This document shows positions 53,190 through 64,000 of a stretch of DNA of 64,000 bases, piece by piece. Source of the DNA: RPQJ01 sp963706755 (GTDB taxonomy: Bacteria; Pseudomonadota; Gammaproteobacteria; Steroidobacterales; Steroidobacteraceae). The DNA lies in contig CAVPNH010000001.1 in the NCBI GenBank assembly GCA_963706755.1, forward strand, positions 1 through 64,000, given 5' to 3'. Position numbers and translations under genes: made by a program. The stretch's first letter is position 1; the number at the start of each line of letters is the position of its first letter. Below the pieces are notes generated by a model. It saw only the letters and a program-made list of their open reading frames with translations, did not search any database and was not told the origin of the DNA.

Positions 53190-56100
53190 TCAGACCAGCA
53201 CGCGCTCGATCCCGCCGTCGTTTGCGCGGCGCACGTAGTCGGCGAGCCAGTTCTCGCCGAGGACCTTGCGCGCGACCTCGACCACGACGTAGTCGGCACG
53301 GTCGAGGTGTCGTCGCCGTAGCGGGCCAGCCCCTGCAGGCAGGACGGGCAGGAGGTGAGGATCTTCGCCTCGCCGTCGAAGCCGTCGCTGCGCAGCCGCT
53401 CGAGGTCCCGCTCGAGTTCCTGCTGCTTGCGGAACCGGACCTGCGTCGCCACGTCCGGGCGCGACACGGCAAAGGTGCCGGACTCGCCGCAGCAGCGGTC
53501 GTTGCGTTCGATGCGGTGCGCTCCCGTGTCGAGGAGGCCGTTCACGACCTTGAGCGGGTCGCTGGTGCGGATCGGCGAGTGGCAGGGATCGTGGTACATG
53601 TAGCGCACGCCGCTCGCGCCATCGACGCGCACGCCCTTCTCGAGCAGGAACTCGTGGATGTCGAGGATGCGGCTGCCCGGGAAGATCTCGCCGAAGCGGT
53701 AGTCCTGGAGCTGGTCGTAGCAGGTGCCGCAGCTCACCACGACCGTGCGGATGTCGAGGTAGTTGAGCGTGTTGGCCACTCGATGCAGCAGCACGCGGTT
53801 GTCGGTGATGATCTTCCGCGCCTGGTCGAACTGGCCCGCGCCGCGCTGCGGGTAGCCGCAGCAGACGTAGCCCGGCGGCAGGACGGCCTGCACGCCGACC
53901 TGCCAGAGCATCGCCTGGGTCGCGAGCCCGACCTGCGAGAACAGCCGCTCCGAGCCGCAGCCGGGGAAGTAGAACACGGCCTCCGACTCGCTCGTCGTGC
54001 GCGCCGGGTCGCGGATGATCGGCACGTAGTGGCGGTCCTCGATATCGAGCAGCGCGCGCGCGGTGCGCTTCGGCAGCCCGCCGGGCAGCTTCCTGTTGAC
54101 GAAGTGGATCACCTGTTCGCCCACTGGTGGCCGGCCGCCGGTCGTCGCGGGCGGCCGTTTCGCCTGCACGGCGCCGAGCGCACCGAGCGCGCGGTGCCCC
54201 AGCCGCTGCGCGCGGTAGCCCCAGCCGACCATGGCCTTGCGGGTCAGCCGGATCGTGTCGGGATCCGTCGCATTCAGGAAGAACATCGCCGCGGCCGTGC
54301 CGGGGTTGAAGCGCTTGCGGCCGACGCGGCGCAGCAGGTCGCGCATCGCCATCGACACGTCGCCGAAGTCGATGTCCACCGGGCAGGGCGACTCGCACTT
54401 GTGGCAGATGGTGCAGTGATCGGCGACGTCCGAGAACGCGTCCCAGTGCTGCAGCGACACGCCGCGCCGGGTCTGCTCCTCGTACAGGAACGCCTCGATC
54501 AGCAGCGACGTCGCCAGGATCTTGTTGCGCGGCGAGTAGAGCAGGTTGGCGCGCGGGACGTGCGTGGAGCACACGGGCTTGCACTTGCCGCAGCGCAGGC
54601 AGTCCTTGATCGCGTCGGAGATCGAGGCGATGTCGGACTGCTGCATGATGAGCGACTCGTGCCCGAGCAGGTTGAAGCTCGGCGTGTACGCCCGCCCGAG
54701 GTCCGCGCCGGGCAGCAGCTTGCCCTTGTTGAAGCGGCCCTCCGGGTCGATGCGCTCCTTGTAGGAGCGGAACTCCGCGGTCTCGGCATCGCTCAGGTAC
54801 TCGAGCTTCGTGATGCCGATGCCGTGTTCACCGGAGATCACGCCGCCCAGCTCGCGCGCGATGCGCATGATCCGTGCGACGGCGCGGTTCGCCTCCTGCA
54901 GCATCTGGTAGTCGTCGGAGTTGACGGGGATGTTCGTGTGCACGTTGCCGTCGCCAGCGTGCATGTGCAGGGCCACGAAGACGCGGCTGTGCAGCACCGT
55001 CGCATGGATGCCCTCGAGGTCGGCGAGCAGCGGTACGAACGGCCCGCCGGCGAACAGACGCCGCAGCTCCGAGCGGACCTCGGCCTTCCAGGAAACCCGG
55101 ATCGTGCGGTCCTGCAGCAGGTCGAGCACCCGCAGCCGAGGTTCGGCGGCGATGCGGCGCGTCAACTCGTCTCGCCGCGGTTCGAGCCCCAGTCGGCAGA
55201 GCTCCTCGAGCGACGGCGCCAGCCGTGCGTCGAGATTGCCGGCGAGCCAGGACCAGCGTGCGCGAACGGCCGCAATCACGGCCAGCGCCTGCTGCGGGCG
55301 ATCGCCCAGCACATCCTCGTGCGGCAGCCGGTCCACCTCCGGGTCGCCGGTCTTGCCGACCCGCGGCGCGTCGGAGAGGTAGGCGGAGAGCGCGTCCACG
55401 AGCGCGAGCTTGTTCGCGAGCGAGAACTCGATGTTGATGCGTTCGATGGCGTCGGTATATTCGCCGAGGCGCTCGAGCGGGATCACCACGTCCTCGTTCA
55501 CCTTGAACGCGTTGGTGTGGCGCGCGATGGCCGCGGTGCGTGCACGGTCGCGCCAGAATGCCTTGCGCGCCTCGCTGCCGGCGGCGACGAAGCCCTCGCC
55601 GGAACGCGCGTTCGCGATCCTGACGACATCGGAGGCGGCTCGCGCGACGGCGGGCTCGTCGTCGCCCGCGATATCGCCGAGCAGCACCATCTTCGGCAGC
55701 GTGCCGCGCCGCGACTTGGTCGCGTAGCCGACGGCCTTGAGGTAGCGCTCGTCGAGGTGCTCGAGGCCCGCGAGAAGGACGCCCGCGGCGGCCTGCGCGG
55801 CGACGTGGTCGCGGATCTCGACGATGGCCGGGATCGCGTCGCGTGCCTGGCCGAAGAATTCCAGGCAGACCGTGCGGACGTGACTGGGCATGCGGTGCAG
55901 CACCCAGCGCGCGCTGGTGATGATCCCGTCGCAGCCCTCCTTCTGCACGCCCGGCAGGCCGCCGAGGAACTTGTCCGTGACGTCCTTGCCGAGGCCCGCC
56001 TTGCGGAAGCGATGTCCCTCGATCGTGAGGCGCTCGCCGCGCAGCACGCGCGCGCGGTCGGGCGCGTCGTTCCCGTCCTTCCACAGGAGGTCGAAGGTCG

Positions 56101-57145
56101 CGGTGGCCGACTCGTGGATGCGGCCGAGGTCGTGGCCGACGCGCGTGACCTCGAGCCAGTTGCCCTCCGGGTCCACCATCCGCCACCAGGCGAGGTTGTC
56201 GAGTGCGGTGCCCCACAGCACGGCCTTCTTGCCGCCGGCATTCATGGCGATGTTGCCGCCGACGCAGGACGCGTCGGCCGACGTCGGGTCGACCGCGAAT
56301 GCGAGGCCTGCCCGGGTCGCCGCTTCCTCGACGCGGCGCGTGACGACGCCGGCCTCCGTCAGCACGGTCGGCACCGGCTGCGCGACGCCCGGCAGTTCCA
56401 CCGTCTCGACCGGCCCGACGCGTTCCAGTTTCTCGGTGTTGATTACGGCCGCCAGCGGCGTGAGCGGTACTGCACCGCCGGTGTAACCCGTCCCGCCGCC
56501 GCGCGGGATGATGGTCAGCCCGAGGTCCACGCAGGCGCGCACCAGCCCCGGTATCTCGTCCTCTGCATCGGGCGCGAGCACGACGAACGGGATTTCCACG
56601 CGCCAGTCGGTGGCGTCGGTCGCGTGCGAGACGCGGGCGTACGGGTCGAAGCAGACGTTGTCCGCGCGCGTGTGCCGGCGGAGCAGCCGCGTCGCCCGCC
56701 GGCGCAGCGCCTCCGCGGTCTCGAAGGAGCGCGCGAAGTCTGCCACCGCGCTGCGGGCCGCTTCGAGCAAGCGGCCGACCCGGGCGTCGCGCGCCTCGTC
56801 GGCGCGGTCGCGCCGCCGCTCGATGTCGGCGAGCCGGTGATCGAGGGCAGCGATCAGCTGGCCGCGGCGCCGGGGATTGTCGAGCAGGTCCTGCTCGAGA
56901 TAGGGGTTGCGGTGCACGACCCAGATGTCGCCCAGCACCTCGTACAGCATGCGGGCCGAGCGGCCCGTGCGCCGTTCAGAGCGCAGTTCGTGCAGCAGGC
57001 GCCAGCCCTCGTCGCCCAGCAGCCGGATGACGATTTCACGATCGGAGAACGACGTGTAGTTATACGGGATCTCGCGCAGGCGGGCCGGCGGGTCCGTTCC
57101 GGGAAGAGCTGTTTCCACTTTGACCGGAGCGAGCAGTGCGTTCAC
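53190..57145 (-). CDS. FAD-binding and Fe-S-binding oxidoreductase (D-lactate/glycolate dehydrogenase-like), one frameshift
   Basis: I start at a GTG at 57145; an ATG at 57178 is also open. It is about 1318 residues after repair. The N-terminal DUF3683 region has IPYNYTSFSDREIVIRLLG. The FAD-binding domain (IIPRGGGTGYTGGAVPLTP) and FAD-oxidase C-terminal part (ALHMHAGDGNVHTNIPV, ISGEHGIGITKLEYL) follow. Next come two ferredoxin-type clusters (CLRCGKCKPVC, CTICHKCESPCP) and CCG domains (YVCCGYPQRG, DRCCGES). Near 53307 one missing C breaks the frame; its repair gives LDRADYVVVEVARKVLGENW and the stop at 53190. It likely oxidises a 2-hydroxy acid and passes electrons to the respiratory chain. 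Confidence 0.9.
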
Positions 57146-57284
57146 TGGGACGGCGGATCCTGCGGCGAGATGGCACATTCTCGCTTGGCGGCGCGACCCG
57201 GGATACTGCGGGATGTCGCGGGGGACTGCGCCACGCGGCGCGGGGGTGGAAAGGTCGCACGGCCACCGTCCGGCGGCCGGCGGA

Positions 57285-58706
57285 TCAGAACTTCCAGCCC
57301 AGGTTCATCTGGAAGCCGTCGAATGACGGTGTGCCGTTGGCATTGTCGAAGCCCACCCACTTCATCTTGTAGATGCCGTCGGCTGCCAGGAAATTGTTGA
57401 ATTCGTAGCGCATGCCCACGCCCAGCTCGTATGCCAGGCCGCTGGTCGTCTTGGTGTTGGCGGAGGCGGTGCAGATGTATCCGTACCAGGGATTCCACCA
57501 GCAGCCGACATCCGGTGGTGCGTCGACGATGTTGGTGTCGACCCAGGTCCAGCCGACGCCGCCGGTGATGAGCGGCGTGAAGCGACCGGCCATGAAGTTG
57601 TACGTGCCGTTGACCATCAGCGACGTCGTGTCCATCGAGCCCTTGATCTGGACGGTCTCGCCGGGGGTATCGGTGCCGGCATCCGCCGTGTAGTCCTTGC
57701 TGTCGTAACTCAGGCTCGCCCCGGCCGACAGGTGATCCGTGAAGTGGTATTCGGCACCGCCGACAAAGCCCACGCCGCTGTCGACGTCGACCTGCGTGCC
57801 GCCCTTGAAATCCGTGGTCGATGAATTCCCGTAGACGAGCCCGGCGCGGGCCTCCCAGCGTCCGGCCCGGGTGTAGGCGCCGCCGGGCGACTGCGCACCG
57901 CCTGTCTGCCCCGCAGAGAGCCCGGCGGACGCCGCCGCGGGCCCGACGATGTCCGGCATGTTGCGGTTCGTCTCGTAGACGGAATCCGCCACCTTGGCGA
58001 GGTCGTCCAGGCCGAGCTGCCTGTAGCCCTCCGACATGATCCCCAGGGCCTTGAGCGCGGCCGGCGAGCCGTCGTAGTTCTCGATCACGGAGCGCGCGCG
58101 ATTCACGGCGGCGACGTAGGCCTCGCGCTTCACGTAGTACTCGGCGACCGCAAGTTCGTAGTCGGCAAGGCGGTTGCGCAGGAAGACCGCCCGCTGGCGT
58201 GCATCCGCGGCGTACGGGCTCTTCGGGTACCGCTGCAGCAGTACCTGGAACGCCTGCAGGGACTTCCGCGCCTCGTGCGGCGGGCGCTTCCTGGTGTCGG
58301 CGTGAAACAGGCCTGCGAGCCAGTCCGCTCCCGAGTCGAAGTACACGAGACCCTGGATATAGTGGGCGTAGTCCACCCGCGGGTGGGTCGGGTTCTCGCG
58401 TATGAACTGGTCGGCCTGGTCGATCGCGGCCTCGGCCTCCTTGTTCCTGTAGTACGCGAACATCAGGTCGAGCTGCCCCTGCTTCGCCGCATTGGTGAAC
58501 GGGTAGTGCGATTCGAGCGACTCCAGTTTCTGGATCGCGGCCCTGAAGTTGTTGGCGCGCAGGTCCTGCGCGGCAGCGCTGTACAGCTTGTCCGGCCCGG
58601 CCACTTGCTCGACGTCTCCACCGCCCTTGCAGCCGGGCAGGGCCAACGACGCCGCGAGCAGGCCGATGACGAGGGGGAGCGGGCGGCGGGCGTGGGAGTT
58701 GGCCAT
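57285..58706 (-). CDS. bamD: BamD outer-membrane assembly lipoprotein fused to a beta-barrel-like domain
   Basis: 473 residues in one uninterrupted frame; BamD alone is usually about 245-270. The lipobox is ASLALPGC. Residues 30-255 are TPR repeats of BamD: LYSAAAQDLRANNFRAAIQK, ESHYPFTNAAKQGQLDL, FIRENPTHPRVDYAHYIQGL, RYPKSPYAADARQR and LADYELAVAEYYVKREAY. A Gly/Ala/Ser linker (about 256-285) leads to amphipathic strands (RWEARAGLVYGNSSTTDF, GVGFVGGAEYHFTDHLSAGA, GVGMRYEFNNF) ending in MNLGWKF, like an outer-membrane barrel. There is no second signal peptide. BamD helps BamA fold barrels. The position beside rluD confirms identity. Confidence 0.9.
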   Translation of the reverse strand: MANSHARRPLPLVIGLLAASLALPGCKGGGDVEQVAGPDKLYSAAAQDLRANNFRAAIQKLESLESHYPFTNAAKQGQLDLMFAYYRNKEAEAAIDQADQFIRENPTHPRVDYAHYIQGLVYFDSGADWLAGLFHADTRKRPPHEARKSLQAFQVLLQRYPKSPYAADARQRAVFLRNRLADYELAVAEYYVKREAYVAAVNRARSVIENYDGSPAALKALGIMSEGYRQLGLDDLAKVADSVYETNRNMPDIVGPAAASAGLSAGQTGGAQSPGGAYTRAGRWEARAGLVYGNSSTTDFKGGTQVDVDSGVGFVGGAEYHFTDHLSAGASLSYDSKDYTADAGTDTPGETVQIKGSMDTTSLMVNGTYNFMAGRFTPLITGGVGWTWVDTNIVDAPPDVGCWWNPWYGYICTASANTKTTSGLAYELGVGMRYEFNNFLAADGIYKMKWVGFDNANGTPSFDGFQMNLGWKF

Positions 58707-58836
58707 GGTCGATCGTGAAATCGGCGGGCGAGGGTCGCTGGCGAAGGCGGGGAGTATATAGAAACGCGCACGGAAACGCGGCCCGGGCCATCATCCCGGT
58801 ACACAAGGCCCGGTGCATCGGCCAGAATGCGCCGCG

Positions 58837-59796
58837 ATGACCGACTCGACCCTCGAAATCACGCTCGTCATACCGCCCGAACAGGCGGGACAGCGCCTGG
58901 ACCAGGCGCTGGCGGTGCTCGTTGCCGATCACTCGCGCAGCCGGCTCAAGTCCTGGATCGACGCCGGCGAGGTGCTGGTGGACGGGTCGCCGCGCCGCCC
59001 CCGCGACAAGGTGTCCGGCGGCGAGACGGTCGTGATCTCGGCAAGGCTGCCGGAGGAAGTCAGGGCGGTTGCGCAGGACATTCCGCTCGTCCTGGTTCAC
59101 GAGGATCGGCACGTCTTCGTCGTGAACAAGCCGGCCGGGCTCGTCGTCCATCCGGGCGCGGGCAACCCGGACCTCACCCTGCAGAACGCGCTGCTCGCGC
59201 TCGATCCGAAGCTCGTCCGGCTGCCGCGCGCGGGCATCGTGCACCGGCTCGACAAGGACACGAGCGGGCTCCTGGTCGTGGCGCGCACGCTCGCGGCCCA
59301 CACGGCGCTGGTGCGCATGCTGGAGGAGCGCGACATCCACCGCGAGTACGAGGCCATCTGCCGCGGCGTGATGACGGCGGGCGGCACGGTGGACGCCCCC
59401 ATCGACCGTCACCCCACGGACCGGGTGCGCATGGCCGTGCGCCAGGGCGGCCGCGAGTCGGTCACGCACTACCGCGTGATCAAGCGGTTCCGGGCACACA
59501 CGCACGTGCGGGTGCAGCTCGAGACCGGCCGTACCCACCAGATTCGAGTGCACCTCGCCCACGCGGAATTTCCGATCGTCGGCGATCGTGTGTACGGCGG
59601 GCGCCTCGCGCAGCCAAGGGGGGCGAGCGAAGCGCTCCGGGTCGCGCTCCGGGAATTTCCGCGGCAGGCACTGCACGCGGCGCGGCTCCAGTTCGCGCAT
59701 CCGGTGACGGCCAAGCCCGTGGAATGCGTCGCGCCGCTGCCGGCCGACATGCAGGAACTCCTGCGCGTGCTCGCGGCGGACGCGGCGGCGAAATGA
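58837..59796 (+). CDS. rluD: 23S rRNA pseudouridine synthase RluD
   Basis: The ATG at 58837 gives 319 residues. The S4 RNA-binding domain spans about 15-75 (QRLDQALAVLV, SRLKSWIDAGEVLVDG). The catalytic motif GIVHRLDKDTSGLLVVAR has the Asp near 138. FVVNKPAGLVVHPGAGN and ETGRTHQIRVHLAH are also diagnostic. It makes pseudouridines in helix 69 of 23S rRNA. It is divergent from bamD, and its stop overlaps the pgeF start (ATGA). Confidence 0.96.
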   Translation: MTDSTLEITLVIPPEQAGQRLDQALAVLVADHSRSRLKSWIDAGEVLVDGSPRRPRDKVSGGETVVISARLPEEVRAVAQDIPLVLVHEDRHVFVVNKPAGLVVHPGAGNPDLTLQNALLALDPKLVRLPRAGIVHRLDKDTSGLLVVARTLAAHTALVRMLEERDIHREYEAICRGVMTAGGTVDAPIDRHPTDRVRMAVRQGGRESVTHYRVIKRFRAHTHVRVQLETGRTHQIRVHLAHAEFPIVGDRVYGGRLAQPRGASEALRVALREFPRQALHAARLQFAHPVTAKPVECVAPLPADMQELLRVLAADAAAK

Positions 59797-60533
59797 GCGG
59801 CACGGTTGAGTGGCTCGAGCCCGAGTGGCCGGTGCCGGGCCGCGTGCGCGTCGTCTCGACGCTGCGCGCCGGCGGCTCGAGCGCAGGTCCCTACGCATCG
59901 CTCAATCTCGCGGCACACGTGGGCGACGACCCGGAGTGCGTAAACGAGAACCGGCGCCGGCTGCGCGAGGCGGCGGCCGTGCCGGGTGAGCCGCTGTGGC
60001 TCGAGCAGGTCCACGGCAGCGGCGTCGTCGCCCATACGGGTCAGGCCGGTGTGCCCAGGGCGGACGCGACGATCGCGACCAGCCCAGGCCGCGTTTGTGC
60101 GGTCATGACCGCCGACTGTCTTCCGGTCGTGCTCGCGGATCGCGCGGGAACACGTGTCGCAGTCGCGCATGCGGGCTGGCGCGGGCTCGCGGGCGGGGTC
60201 GTCGAGGCCACCGTCAGTGCGATGGGTGGCGACCCCACGGAACTGATGGCGTGGCTGGGCCCCGCGATCGGCCAGGGCGCGTTCGAGGTCGGGCCCGAAG
60301 TGCGACAGGCATTCGTCGAGCGGTCCTCAGCGGCCGATGCGTTTTTCGCAACGAACCACCGTGATAGGTTCGAGGCGGATCTCCATGGCCTGGCGCGCCT
60401 GGTACTGGGGATCGCGGGCGTCTCGGCGGTGTTCGGCGGGGGATGGTGCACGGCGACCGATCCGGCGCGCTTCTTCTCGTTCCGGCGTGATGGCGTCACC
60501 GGGCGCATGGCCACGCTGGCATGGCTGGAATGA
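59793..60533 (+). CDS. pgeF: PgeF/YfiH-family multicopper-type polyphenol oxidase or purine nucleoside enzyme
   Basis: 246 residues. YASLNLAAHVGDDPECVNEN, LWLEQVHGSGVV, VMTADCLPVVLADRAG, VAVAHAGWRGLAGGVVEA and the end SFRRDGVTGRMATLAWLE are the family pattern with metal-binding His and Cys. E. coli YfiH (PgeF) corrects a wrong amino acid in peptidoglycan, and other family members act on purine nucleosides. The name follows the rluD-pgeF-clpB order. The start overlaps the rluD stop, so they are coupled. Confidence 0.92.
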   Translation: MSGTVEWLEPEWPVPGRVRVVSTLRAGGSSAGPYASLNLAAHVGDDPECVNENRRRLREAAAVPGEPLWLEQVHGSGVVAHTGQAGVPRADATIATSPGRVCAVMTADCLPVVLADRAGTRVAVAHAGWRGLAGGVVEATVSAMGGDPTELMAWLGPAIGQGAFEVGPEVRQAFVERSSAADAFFATNHRDRFEADLHGLARLVLGIAGVSAVFGGGWCTATDPARFFSFRRDGVTGRMATLAWLE

Positions 60534-60576
60534 CGGGCGTGTTACGCTCGCTGGCCTCGGATCAGCACGAAACACC

Positions 60577-61356
60577 GTGAATTCCCTCGCACTCATCGTC
60601 CTTCTCACCGGCCTGAGCGGATTGGTGAGCGCGCTTGCGGCGGCGTTTTTCCTGGTGCTCGGTGACGAGCGCCGCAGTGCCGTCCTGCCGCACCTCGTGA
60701 GCTTCGCGACCGGGGCCTTGCTCGGCGCGGCTTTCCTCGGGCTCGTGCCGCACGCGCTCGAATCGGCGGGGCCCGACGGTACGCACCGGATCGGCATGGG
60801 ACTGCTGCTCGGCATCCTCACGTTCTTCCTGCTCGAGAAGTTCGTGCTCTGGCGTCACTGCCACGACGATCCCTGCGAGATGCATTCCCCGAGCCACGCC
60901 GCTCGCGACGCGGCTTCGGCGCGCATGATCCTCGTGGGCGACAGCTTCCACAACGTGCTGGACGGCGTGGTGGTGGCCGCGGCCATCATGACCGACGCGA
61001 AGCTCGGCATCGTGACCGCGCTCGCGGTGGCAGCCCACGAGATTCCACAGGAGGTCGGAGACCTCGCCATCCTGCTGCACGGCGGTTACTCGCGCGGGCG
61101 TGCGCTCGCGCTCAACCTGCTCACGAGCCTCACGTCCATCGCCGGCGGCGTCGCCGCATATTTCGCGCTCGGCACTGCGTTGCACCTGTTGCCGTATGCA
61201 CTCGCCTTCGCCGCGGCGAGTTTCATCTACATCGCGGTTGCGGACCTGATCCCCGGCCTGCATCGGCGGGTGGACCTGCGGGCGGGCCTCGAGCAGGTGC
61301 TGTTCATCGGGCTCGGCGTGGCAGTCGTCTATTTCACGCACCAGCAGATGCACTGA
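60577..61356 (+). CDS. ZIP-family divalent metal transporter
   Basis: I use a GTG at 60577 (translation NSLALIVLLTGLSGLVSALA); 259 residues. Eight hydrophobic segments are visible. Transmembrane segments 4 and 5 carry the metal path: ILVGDSFHNVLDGVVVAAAI and ALAVAAHEIPQEVGDLAILL (HEIPQE). The loop between TM3 and TM4 is His/Cys-containing (WRHCHDDPCEMHSPSH), as in zinc transporters of this family. It probably imports zinc or iron at the inner membrane. The gene follows pgeF after 43 bases. Confidence 0.92.
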   Translation: MNSLALIVLLTGLSGLVSALAAAFFLVLGDERRSAVLPHLVSFATGALLGAAFLGLVPHALESAGPDGTHRIGMGLLLGILTFFLLEKFVLWRHCHDDPCEMHSPSHAARDAASARMILVGDSFHNVLDGVVVAAAIMTDAKLGIVTALAVAAHEIPQEVGDLAILLHGGYSRGRALALNLLTSLTSIAGGVAAYFALGTALHLLPYALAFAAASFIYIAVADLIPGLHRRVDLRAGLEQVLFIGLGVAVVYFTHQQMH

Positions 61357-61417
61357 CGCGGCGATGCATGCGGCCTGCCAGGTCGCCAGGCCGCACGAGG
61401 GTGAAGGAGGGCGAACC

Positions 61418-61756
61418 GTGTACGAACATCACAAAGAGCCGGTACTGGTCAGGGAACAGTTCCTGCGCCGGGTGGCCCGGCATGGCGGGGTGAGCGCGGT
61501 GGTCATCGTGCTGTCGCTCGGCATCGGGACCGCCGGATATCACGTCTTCGCGAATCTCGACTGGCTGGACGCGCTCCTCAATGCCTCCATGATCCTGACC
61601 GGCATGGGGCCCGTGGCCACGCTGACGACTGATGGGGCCAAGCTTTTCGCCTCGATCTACGCGCTATACAGCGGCATCGTGTTCCTCGCGGCCACCGGCG
61701 TGCTCTTCGCGCCGTTCCTCCATCGCATCCTGCACACGCTGCACGCCGACGAGTAG
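61418..61756 (+). CDS. Small two-helix membrane protein resembling a channel pore region
   Basis: The GTG at 61418 follows AAGGAGG at eight bases, the best ribosome site nearby. 112 residues. Two hydrophobic helices (VSAVVIVLSLGIGTAGYHVF, IVFLAATGVLFAPFL) flank LDALLNASMILTGMGPVATL and KLFASIYALYSG, which look like the pore loop and second helix of potassium channels. The filter TVGYG is not present (GMGPVA instead). It is probably not a potassium channel. The function is unknown. Confidence 0.75.
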   Translation: MYEHHKEPVLVREQFLRRVARHGGVSAVVIVLSLGIGTAGYHVFANLDWLDALLNASMILTGMGPVATLTTDGAKLFASIYALYSGIVFLAATGVLFAPFLHRILHTLHADE

Positions 61757-61853
61757 GTCGGTTGTCAAAAGACCCTAAAAGTAAGTAAATAGGCGCGATC
61801 TGGCGCCTAATTGCAGCAAACGCCCATTACTGATGGGGCGGGCCCCGCGCGCG

Positions 61854-61874
61854 CCGGCCCCGTTGAGGGGCCGG
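61854..61874. promoter_or_regulatory. GC-rich hairpin in the clpB leader
   Basis: An 8-bp perfect stem (CCGGCCCC / GGGGCCGG) with loop GTTGA lies about 110 bases upstream of clpB. The 230-base gap is GC-rich and has other short inverted repeats. It may shape the clpB leader mRNA. I did not find a convincing heat-shock promoter. Confidence 0.35.
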
Positions 61875-61986
61875 GAACCCCGTCGGCCGGCCCGCAATGC
61901 CGGAATTGAGGCCCTGCCGCCCTTTATGTTCCCCCGGCCCGCCCCCAACTAGTCGCCAACACAGCACCGTACGGGAGCCCCGACAG

Positions 61987-64000
<2,014 letters not shown>

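Noticed and set aside
53222..57400. A 1392-codon open frame on the plus strand opposite the FAD/Fe-S oxidoreductase
   Set aside because: It is Arg/Val/His-rich, shows no family motif, and lies exactly opposite a gene with many conserved domains. High G+C content produces such antisense frames.
61801..61880. Sigma-32 promoter for clpB
   Set aside because: CCCATTA near 61823 and TTGAG near 61863 both resemble parts of the consensus, but neither has a partner at proper spacing.

Overview
The window is a high-G+C bacterial chromosome segment, most likely from a gammaproteobacterium. The right end has the gene neighbourhood bamD / rluD / pgeF (yfiH) / clpB typical of that class. TtcA, PhaR, a DksA/TraR protein, a TonB-dependent receptor and RND efflux genes fit the same picture. 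Several families (TPR-sulfotransferases, M49 peptidase, DUF1840, DUF4404) suggest an uncultured Steroidobacterales/Nevskiales/Xanthomonadales-like lineage, but this is inference. No tRNA, rRNA, phage, transposase or CRISPR array was seen. Two genes are cut by the window edges: an M3 peptidase on the left and clpB on the right.

Layout. 1-2.3 kb (minus): DUF1840 protein, small membrane protein, two-domain VOC protein, Tyr/Gly-rich lipoprotein and the start of an M3 oligopeptidase; the middle genes carry many single-base frameshifts. 2.4-8.4 kb: acyl-CoA metabolism (two enoyl-CoA hydratase-family proteins, a FadD-like ligase, an SDR) with a receiver-like protein and a cyclophilin. 8.4-24.8 kb: an island with five divergent TPR-sulfotransferases, alanine dehydrogenase with a divergent Lrp/AsnC regulator, an exported retropepsin-like protease, a TonB-dependent receptor with a strong terminator, and a TPR-aspartyl/asparaginyl beta-hydroxylase. 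24.9-27.5 kb (minus): a PadR-controlled operon of coupled genes. 27.6-31 kb: glycogen genes glgC and glgA around a LEA14-like lipoprotein. 31.2-34.4 kb: AraC-MGMT fusion, PhaR, MaoC dehydratase, cysteine synthase. 34.5-38.8 kb: RND efflux pair. 39-42.9 kb: M32 carboxypeptidase, ttcA, APC transporter. 43-48.4 kb: a three-gene translationally coupled module (phosphatase fused to an ADP-ribosylglycohydrolase-like domain, zinc metallopeptidase, ATP-grasp ligase) followed by an MscS channel. 48.4-53.2 kb: DksA-like protein, zinc-ribbon protein, M49 peptidase and small proteins. 53.2-57.1 kb: a very large FAD/Fe-S oxidoreductase. 57.3-64 kb: BamD, RluD, PgeF, ZIP transporter, small membrane protein, ClpB.

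The most unusual items are these. (i) A BamD lipoprotein is continued in frame by an outer-membrane beta-barrel-like domain. (ii) The 8.4-24.8 kb island combines sulfotransferases, a hydroxylase and a TonB receptor and looks like a post-translational or peptide modification locus. (iii) A tyrosine-phosphatase-like domain is fused to an ADP-ribosylglycohydrolase-like domain that has lost its recognisable metal-binding aspartates, in a coupled operon with a metallopeptidase and an ATP-grasp enzyme. Paired palindromic repeats lie in two convergent intergenic gaps, and a different inverted repeat lies in a third. Clean single-base frameshifts, often in short G/C runs and concentrated in the first 8.4 kb, suggest uncorrected long-read indels rather than gene decay.
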